64,000 nt of DNA, from NCBI GenBank assembly GCA_964023205.1, contig OZ026844.1, positions 35,635,326 to 35,699,325 on the forward strand. Reading direction: 5' to 3'. Source of the stretch: Lutraria lutraria. Lineage: Eukaryota; Mollusca; Bivalvia; Venerida; Mactridae. The notes beneath the pieces were generated by a model. It did no database searches. It worked only from the letters and a program-made list of their open reading frames with translations, and was not told where the DNA came from. The position numbers and the translations under genes are program-made. Positions 39,301-48,300 of the stretch are shown here, piece by piece; position 1 is the stretch's first letter, and each line of letters starts with the position of its first letter.

Positions 39301-42300
39301 ATGTTGGACTCGAACTCACAGTGGTAAGGGGCCAGTGATTACTAGTCTAGGACAATAACCATACGACCACTGAGGTTGTTTTTACTGATTTTTTCTCCGT
39401 TTTAGTTATCACTTCAAATCATTTGTTATTTTATCATTTGTTATTTTATCATTTGTCATTTTATCTTTTGTCTTTTCAGGTGGATTTGACCCGGATTTAA
39501 GCCCAGAACGTAAGTATATAATTATAATTATGCAAGTGACTGTTAGGTGCATTTTCAAACATTACTTTTTTTCACATTTATAACCATTTAGATCGTATAA
39601 TCTAATAGACGTTTAATAACTCATAACTCTAACTCTAAATCCATACAGGGACATATTAAATTATAAACTATGTATTCTGAAAGGTACATTTTATTCGAGT
39701 ATCTATTAAATATAATTTCATTACATAATCATGGTGGGTATATGTATGAATATGCTGATGATGTGAACACAGATACAAAATGTACTAGCCAAAACGTCTA
39801 ATTCCCCTTGTTACATACATGTATATTGCTAAAATGATGTTTGCAATGAAAGAAGCACATTTTTTCATGACCCGAATTGACGTTTCATAAAAACAATGTC
39901 ATTCTATGTAAGTGTTTTATAATTTATGTCAATAAGTAAATACAAATAATCATCAAGACGCCATTGGCTTTAGAGCAGACATTTCAAGACAAGTGGACCA
40001 TACAAGGTAAACTCTTTCATTAGTAAACTTGATCTAACTGCAATGAAAACAAGTCGTTTAAAGTGAATTGTAAGTGAATTGTACCATTGCCATTTCATTG
40101 CTTTTTGTCTTTCCCTTACTTTTAATTTCAGTCATTATGTTTATAAAACGCTGTCCAGATACATTGATCATAAAGGACATGTTGGCAGACACAGAACTAA
40201 AATGTGTCAAGAGTAGACCATATACTGATACGAGAGTCTCCACAGAATAAGCGACTGACAGTACCTTTTCTAGATCTGGTAATCTCTGAGGACCAAACAG
40301 GAGTTAAAGCCACAACATGTTCTTTCAAGACTCAAGACTGTTAGATGTTAGATTCACTGGTCACATTGCTTTAAAGAAGTCAATACAGATTCGATGGTAT
40401 CTCAGAATGGCTATTGCAAGAGAGTATTCCAACTTGACATTGGCTGACTTACGCTGTTTTTACGTTCAACGTTATCATATTTAAAAGGCGATGGACCTTC
40501 ATGTTCGGTGTAGATAAGGAGAATATTGGAGTTATTGCATAACGATTAGGTTTGCCCTACATGTACATTCAATGTTGTTGTTTGTGGAATCATGATGTCG
40601 GGATAGACCATATCCAAGTACTAAATTCCAAACCAAGATGGTTCATCACTTGAACTTCCGATGTATTTGGACATAGAAATGTACACGTGTTGATATTCTT
40701 CGCACAAGTACTGTGCTATCTACCCGTTACCCTCAATACAGTGACCACTTCTGGTTCTAAATTTGTGGTCATCCTTGTCTAATGGTAAGGACTGTAGAAA
40801 AAGGAATGATGGACACGAATTACAGTAGAAGCTGTTTGGCCCAATGGATCGGAACCCAACAAAACATTTTTGGAGGAACACCAGACGGTAATGAGGCGCA
40901 AGAGAAGCATCGACCATAAATAAAACTGGAATATAACGTCAGTCAGCTTCAGGACAATATTTTCATTGAAAGACGTGAATGACTAATAAGAATTTAAACA
41001 GTTTCAAAGGTGATAGTAAAACAAGCATTAATATGTCACTGGGTCAATGTTCACACACTTTGTTGCCATATGAAAAATGGATGCATCGATATTTAAAAAT
41101 GTACTATACATTTTGCTTTTGTTGAAAAAATAACAAGTGAAATTTGAAAAAGAAAATAATGAGAGCATGATTTATTTGAGAAATAGGTACTAAAACATCG
41201 AACATGAATTCTTGGGAAATGGAATAGTGCCTTCACTAAATCCTAGTTCAATCTTACAAGATTTCATCGTATATTATCATAAAGGATGATGTTCCTGATG
41301 GCCTTAATTTTCAGGGTCAGCCGTGTTTCAACTTGATATTATCAGGTTATCATCTAGTTATTTATTGAAATGTTCAGTCATTTTGATCAATCATTTGTAC
41401 ACAATTCTGTTAATGAAAATATTTTATTCATACAGAACAAACAAATTAAAATCAATTCATAATGTCATCTTCGTAAACTGAGCTTTGCTGAATGACTCTA
41501 CGTATTGATTTATTTTCAAATGCCGGAAAGTTAAAAGCCGGCATTAAAAACAATAAAGATCACCTGTATCACAAAAAAGAATCACTCGTAGAATGAGAAT
41601 AAACATAAACTAGGTCACGTTTATTGAATTTAAGTTTTCACTATGAATCCAGAACGTGTTGACCTATACTTTCACATAATTCTTACTATATTTATAAAAG
41701 CGGATGTAGAAATAAACAAAGGGCCTCACTATTTGAAAGGTTTTGATTTTCGACTAGTAATTGCTAGCCCCTGTCGGCTGTGAGTTCGAGTATAGATTTT
41801 ACATCTAAGGAAGTTGTTGTCGGGCTTTGGTCCCCAGTATATAATAAACACATTTTTTTCGAGCCTTATCTTAATATGGAAATGACATGACTAAGATTCA
41901 ATTGATTTTCTCTTACAATAAATTCCGTTTGAAATACGTTACATATTCATGATTAAAGCAATTAAATTATGTTTTTTTTATGATTTTTCACTTATTCGGC
42001 CTGTCAGCATGATGTGTACCTTTGCATCATAGTTATTGGAATATTCCACGTGTAATAAAAATCGCATTTTCGAGATTACAGTATAATTTCTTTAGCGATA
42101 TCAATATAGTATTTCTTTTCGTATTATAGCATTTTCATCATCATTTTATATCATTATCGATATTGTATTATCGCATTTTCATCATCTTTTTATATCATTA
42201 TCGATATTGTATTATCGCATTTTCATCATCTTTTTATAGCATTATCGATATTGTATTATCGTAGCATTCGTAATCGATGCTGTCATTAAAGTATTAGGAC

Positions 42301-45300
42301 AAAATATTGAGTAACTTTTCGTCGTTGAATTAATGAAAACGCGAAGATTTGCCGTTGAAGTCATTAGTATCAGTTTGACTAAATTGATGCTGAATGTATA
42401 ATTGTCATTATGATGAAATAACTGATATTGTAGCGATGAAAACAGAGCTTACCGCAACCCAAAATCAGACGAAGAATTTACGTAAGCTCTATTCGAAGCA
42501 AAAGGCACCTTTTCTCTGAATAGAGCTTATCATAAGCGCTACCCGGCGCTGTGCAACAAATCATCTTATGAATAGAGCTTATATGTATTCGGCATAAGCT
42601 CTATTCGGCACAAAAGTGCGTGTTTATAGCCGATGTTATTTGATAAATTTCATTTGAAGTCTTTTTGTCCTCTGTTTGTTTTTTAGGTAACCTAGAAACA
42701 TCCGATTAGGTCTATAGATTTATCCATTATATAATATAAATGTAGATGAAAAATATATAATTAAATCGGAATGGCTCATAAAATTGGTGTTATATACATT
42801 TGTACTTAAATAATGCATACATGTTTCGCCTGGTGACTATTCAGAGCATCGACAAGCTGATCTCCCCCCCCCCCATCTAAAATTCATATTTAGTGCAAGG
42901 TTGTTAATTCTACGGTTATGTAATCTCAGTGAGGTCCCTGAGGATGTTATTCAGTTATATGTGTACATATATATACTGCGCATTATACGCAATTATCCGT
43001 TCTTGATTTTTGTTGAACAATTTATTATTCAAACATTATGGATTAGCGTGTAACAGTGTATTTTATCTAGATCATTGATCTTTTCTAGTTTCAATAAAAT
43101 GCTCTACTTCTTCGTGTTGTAATAAAGATTTATTTCTGTTTCAATAATTAGAATTTTCCTTATTGATAAACAATCACTTAAAAAAAGTCAAAATTTCTTT
43201 CCTAAAAGAAAGACATTCTTCAAATAATATACAAGTTGAACATTAATTTACTATTAATAAACTTGCTTTTAAATCAAAGTTCAAGTTTTCTTTATCTTCA
43301 ATACTTTCAGGAAAGTCACTCCTTTATATACATGTACGTTCATTTGTCTTCAAATAAATAAAAAGAATACTATTTGGAGCAGCCTCGACAGTTCTAACAA
43401 GATAGCATTGGCATGATTTCTTTATTGCACCGACTATAAAAATTGATAAAAATAAAGTCTTATTTTTATTTTTTTATTATTATTTCTGCTAGCATGGCGA
43501 CCAGGGATAGACAAAGTGGGTGGTCCACCACCAGGAATAATATTGGACGGCCCTCATCCGGAAGTAAACATCCCTTCTTATCCTGTCATAGAAGGATATG
43601 AAGGTGTAAGTTTCAACATGGAAAGTAAGTCATGTTTAATCTTATCCATTTTGGCCCAAAGTAGAACAGGTCTAAATATAGATTGCCCCCTTTTGATCAA
43701 AAATCGAACCGCTCTAAATCTAGATAGCCCCTTTTTACTCCAACATCAAATATCTCTAAATCTAGATTGCCCCTTTTTACTCCAACATCAAATATCTTTA
43801 AATCTAGATTGCCCCTTTTTACTCCAACACCAAATAGCTCTAAATCTAGATTGCCCCTTTTTACTCCAACACCACATAGCTCTAAATCTAGATTGCCCGC
43901 TTTTGGTCCAACATCAAATAGCTCTAAATCTAGATTGCCCCCTTTTGGTCCAACATCAAATATCTCTAAATCTAGATTGCCCCCTTTTGGTCCAACATCA
44001 AATAGCTCTAAATCTAGATTGCCCGCTTTTGGTCCAACATCAAATAGCTCTAAATCCTCTATTGCCTTTATGTACCCATGAGCTTTTTAACCTTACCAAA
44101 ATTAATAGGCTATGCACTGTTGCCATCATTAAACACCGCAAGAAATAACCAGTATTTCCGTGATTCAGGCTCAGGCATAATGAATTCAACCGAATCAACG
44201 TCTAGAACAAATGTATTGATAATAGCTTTGAACTCACGAGCATGTTTTTTAAGCCGACTAACTACAAGTAAATAGCAGAAGTGCCCAACTGTGGTCCCCT
44301 AGTACATGTGCACGGTCTGAACTGGTGTGCTAATACCGAGGGTACAGACACGCCTTACAATGAATACTATATTGAAAGAATCAAATTGCTGTCTTGATAG
44401 TGGGCTCTTGTCAAAAAGGGGGGGGGGATAAAACATTTTTGGAACACGAAGATGTTTGCAACAAAGGGGGTCATTGTTCACAAGTTCGCCCTTATTCTCA
44501 ATGACCGTTAATCCATATTTGTCGGCGAATTTTCTTCTAGTGTATGTATTTAGGGACCTTTGGTCCTCTTCCATGTGTGGTCCTTTGGCATGGATATGGC
44601 CGTACATATGTGGTCCTTTGGAATGGATATTGTTGTACATATGTGGTCCTTTGGAATGGATATGGTTGTACATAATTTTTATTATTATTATTTATTTATT
44701 ATGTGGTCCTTTGGACTGGATATGGCTGTACATATGTGGTCCTTTGGAATGGATATTGTTGTACATATGTGGTCCTTTGGCATTGGTATGGCTGTACGTA
44801 TATGGTCCTTTGGCATTGATATGGCTGTACATATGTGGTCCTTTGGAATGGATATTATTGTACATATATGGTCCTTTGGCATGGATATGGCCGTACATAT
44901 GTGGTCCTTTGGAATGGATATTGTTGTACATATATGGTCCTTTGGAATGGATATGACTGTACATATGTGGTCATTTGGAATGGATATGACTGTACATATG
45001 TGGTCCTTTGAAATGGATATTGTTGTACATATATGGTCCTTTGGAATGGATATGAATGTACATATGTAGTCCTTTGGCATGGATATTATTGTACATGCCA
45101 GTGGTTGAACCAAGTTCAGATTTTTGTTACAAATTCTCTGCATATATACTGCCGACGTTATGTTACACAAATATTTGTTAATACCTTTTTCCTCCATATT
45201 TTCAGCGTGTGTGACGGAGTGACACCGATAAATCTATATTAATTGTAGCCCAAAGTTTGTTAAACCATATATCCACTCAATAACTATATATAATACTTAA

Positions 45301-48300
45301 ATACAACATAATCGTATATCAATAATTGATCTATACACGTGCAGCGGGAGGTTTTCCGGTACATTAAGTGGTATAAATATTTCAGAGTCGATAGATCCGA
45401 CGCCGATGTCATTCCAGAAAATAGAACAGCAAGAAATGGCATTTGAGGAGTAAGTTTAGCATGACCTTATTAATTATTTAAAGTCCCATAAGCTTATAAA
45501 TGTATTGGTCTGAATAGTTTGTGTTTGTTCTATAACAGAGGAATCCGGTGTGTTTTCTCTCGTGCATACTTTATTGCAAGAAAAATGTTTCCGAAACTAC
45601 TATCGTATTTTTTTCAATATCATTGAAATAAATACTATTTATAGAACACCTGAGTTTTCCCACAGTCATGCTATATATATGCACACGTAGTAAAGTGACG
45701 TCACGCGCTCTACACATTTCAAGTTTACAAAAGCAAAAATCACAGTGAAATTAGTGTTTTCAGACAAAAAAGGGCTTGTTTCGTCGGTAATAATTATCTT
45801 TGGATAATATCAGCAATTAAACGTTTTTGCAAATATTTTTCTACAGCGAAAAGCTAATGGGGCTTTAATAATAAGGCAATACTATTGTAAACAGCTCTTG
45901 TTTACCTATCGAGTTCTCCAATAAATGTTTCAGCACATCGAGAACAGTAAGTTCCTGACGAGCGATCTCCCTTGATAGATTTTTCAAATTCTGTCGTCAT
46001 TTTTTTTTCAAGAGAATCTATTTTTTTATTTGATTATTTATTTCATCGGTTTTAACGCAGTTGTCAACATTATTTCAGGCCAGTTATCCTAACCAGCTTT
46101 CCTGGACTTCATTTAGGCCTTAACCAGTACTAACCACATTCTATCTGTAATCTTCTGCCAAGCAAACCACATACTTCAGAGCTGGAGGACTATTGGACAT
46201 GTTAATTCTATGTCCGTAAAAGTTGTATTCATTTTGCATATTATGACTTTGTGTTTAAGAGTTTCCAAAATAGATGCGACATCTTGTAGAGAAGCATTGT
46301 TACAACATGTCAGTGAAAATCGTTGCTATGGCAGCAAACCTGCGAAAGATATGAAAATTATCCGATTTGGGGGAATCACAGCTTTACATGTATGTACAAT
46401 GTTTTAGTTAACTGTTTTTCATATTTGTTTGAAAACATATTGAACCAAGAAGACCAGAATAAATAATCTTGGTGACCCGACCGACCATATTTTTGCCGTC
46501 TGTAAACAGTTTCAAGCAGCGGAACTAAAAAAGGGCAACTAATCGGGGTATTAGGAAACCGTGACTCAAACGTACAAATGATAAACCCCGAAAATAAGAG
46601 CGACACGAGCGGTGCCAATGCTTATCTGTTCATCACCTTAGTGAGATCTATCTAACAATGAATTTTTATATCGCTACCTCTTATAGTTTCTGAGTTATGA
46701 GCTACATTAAAGTTAAAACGCAGACGCCTTAGTGACAGCAATAGCTCGACTTTTGCTTCGAAATCAGAAAAGCTAAATACCTAGTTTATCAAATAACCGG
46801 AGAGGTGACCCGTATTTCAAGGTGACTGTTTTTTATGTATGACCATTTAATAAGGATATTCCGAAATTTTAAAATATTGGAATATTTCTTTACAGTATAT
46901 TCTAGAATCATTCACTGAAAGGAGAAGTACTTTGATAACACTTGAGCCCTACCGAGGAGGGGCTGTGGATGGTCCGGAAAATGGGGCCCCGCCTTTTGTA
47001 TGGAATATTCCGTGTGATCCAAACCACTTATTTGAATCTCACACGAAAACTCTTGAAGTTCCACATACTTCTGTGATACGGGTATGCTATAATGCTACAC
47101 AGTAAATTACATAAACATATACTGTAATCTTTATTTTCTTTTGTTTATATATAGTGCAACCTCTCTAAAGCAACACCCTTTGGGAGTTGCAAATTTATGT
47201 TGTTGTTGAAATGTTGCTGCTCTCGAGAGGTTGAATTATAAGTTAAATCATGTAGCGGGAAAAAGTCATGCTGTTATTAAAGGAAGGTTGTTGCTCAAGA
47301 CAGAGCTGCTCTGGAGAGGTTGTACTGTATATGAGAGGTTCTTACTGGTAAGACCCTTTGGGGCTTAGCGACAGACCGTTCTGAGGCGGTTACACCTTGA
47401 GGAATGAAATTGCTTTCATGCACTGTTAGTGATGCATGTTTTTATTTAACTGTTTTGCCATTTTGTGTGTACTGAAGTGTGTTCTTCGCTCAGAAGTAGC
47501 CATTTTACCATGTTTTACTGAAAAGCTATCATTTCAGCAATGTGATCACTGTGACACTCGAGGATGGATGTGGTGTTGGAATTGTGGAGGCTGCAGTCGG
47601 ATCCTTTGTACTAGATGTAAAGGGAAAGGCAGTATCAAAAGTCTAGATTTTCACTCAAAGACGAACAAGATGGAAACCTGTGAGAAATGTCGAGGAGCGG
47701 GTAAAGTAAGGTACGCAATTAACACAAAATAGACCTAGACCGTCTGCGGAAGTCATATTACCCATATGTTGTCAGTTAAAGTATGTGGTGGAATAGGTCT
47801 TGAAAACTCAATCAGACTATTTGTCCCGTGATATATAACATTCATCTTTAGTTTGATATACCTTTCGTAAGAATTTTTAATAAATTCCTCCAGTAAGATG
47901 TCAGAAAATACGTAGCCCCTAAAGTGACATTTGCCATCCTTAACGAAATATTATTTCGTAATAACGAAATAGTCCTGAAAAAAAGAATAGCAAATGTCAC
48001 TTTAGGGGCTCCGTAAGAAAACGCTCATTTCAATATTTTCTGTCTTTAGATGCTCAATGTGTACACTTGATGGACGCATAAAATGTTCCAGATGCGATGG
48101 TTACCGATCCTTAAGATGTTTCATACAGGTGATAGTTACATTGTAAGTACGCATGCGCAAGATCATGTGCGTCTACATTATAAAGTAAATCACATAAATA
48201 ATGAAGCATTGTTGCTTTTAATCCAGTCTACATATATAAATGAGTCAAGTAAAACATGTTTTGCATGTTAAAGCGAGCTCGAATATAGTGAAGTAATATT

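Larger units (their letters stand above)
33326..39479 (+). other. Intron 1 of SSUH2-like copy A
   Basis: About 6.15 kb. It contains a 42-bp minisatellite (33373-34022) with a second small block (37510-37635), a minus-strand retrotransposon remnant (35200-35829), a diverged 200-bp tandem duplication (37035-37375), a dispersed-repeat fragment near 38085-38270 and a minus-strand SINE-like element (39130-39375). Confidence 0.55.
39510..43492 (+). other. Intron 2 of SSUH2-like copy A
   Basis: About 4 kb with no gene. It contains a degraded SINE-like head near 41755-41850 (gctgtgagttcgagta B-box-like), a 44-bp repeat of three copies (42129-42262), a cluster of inverted 12-mers (42483-42607) and a C-homopolymer near 42866. 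Confidence 0.55.

Noticed and set aside
43606..43611. Internal gtaagt as the donor of exon 3 in copy A
   Set aside because: Using it would remove a segment (VSFNME) that is conserved in copy B, and would break the 132-nt length and the phase.
44299..45197. Several open frames up to 169 codons on both strands
   Set aside because: Produced by the 33-bp minisatellite; copy B has no counterpart and splice-based exons lie on either side.
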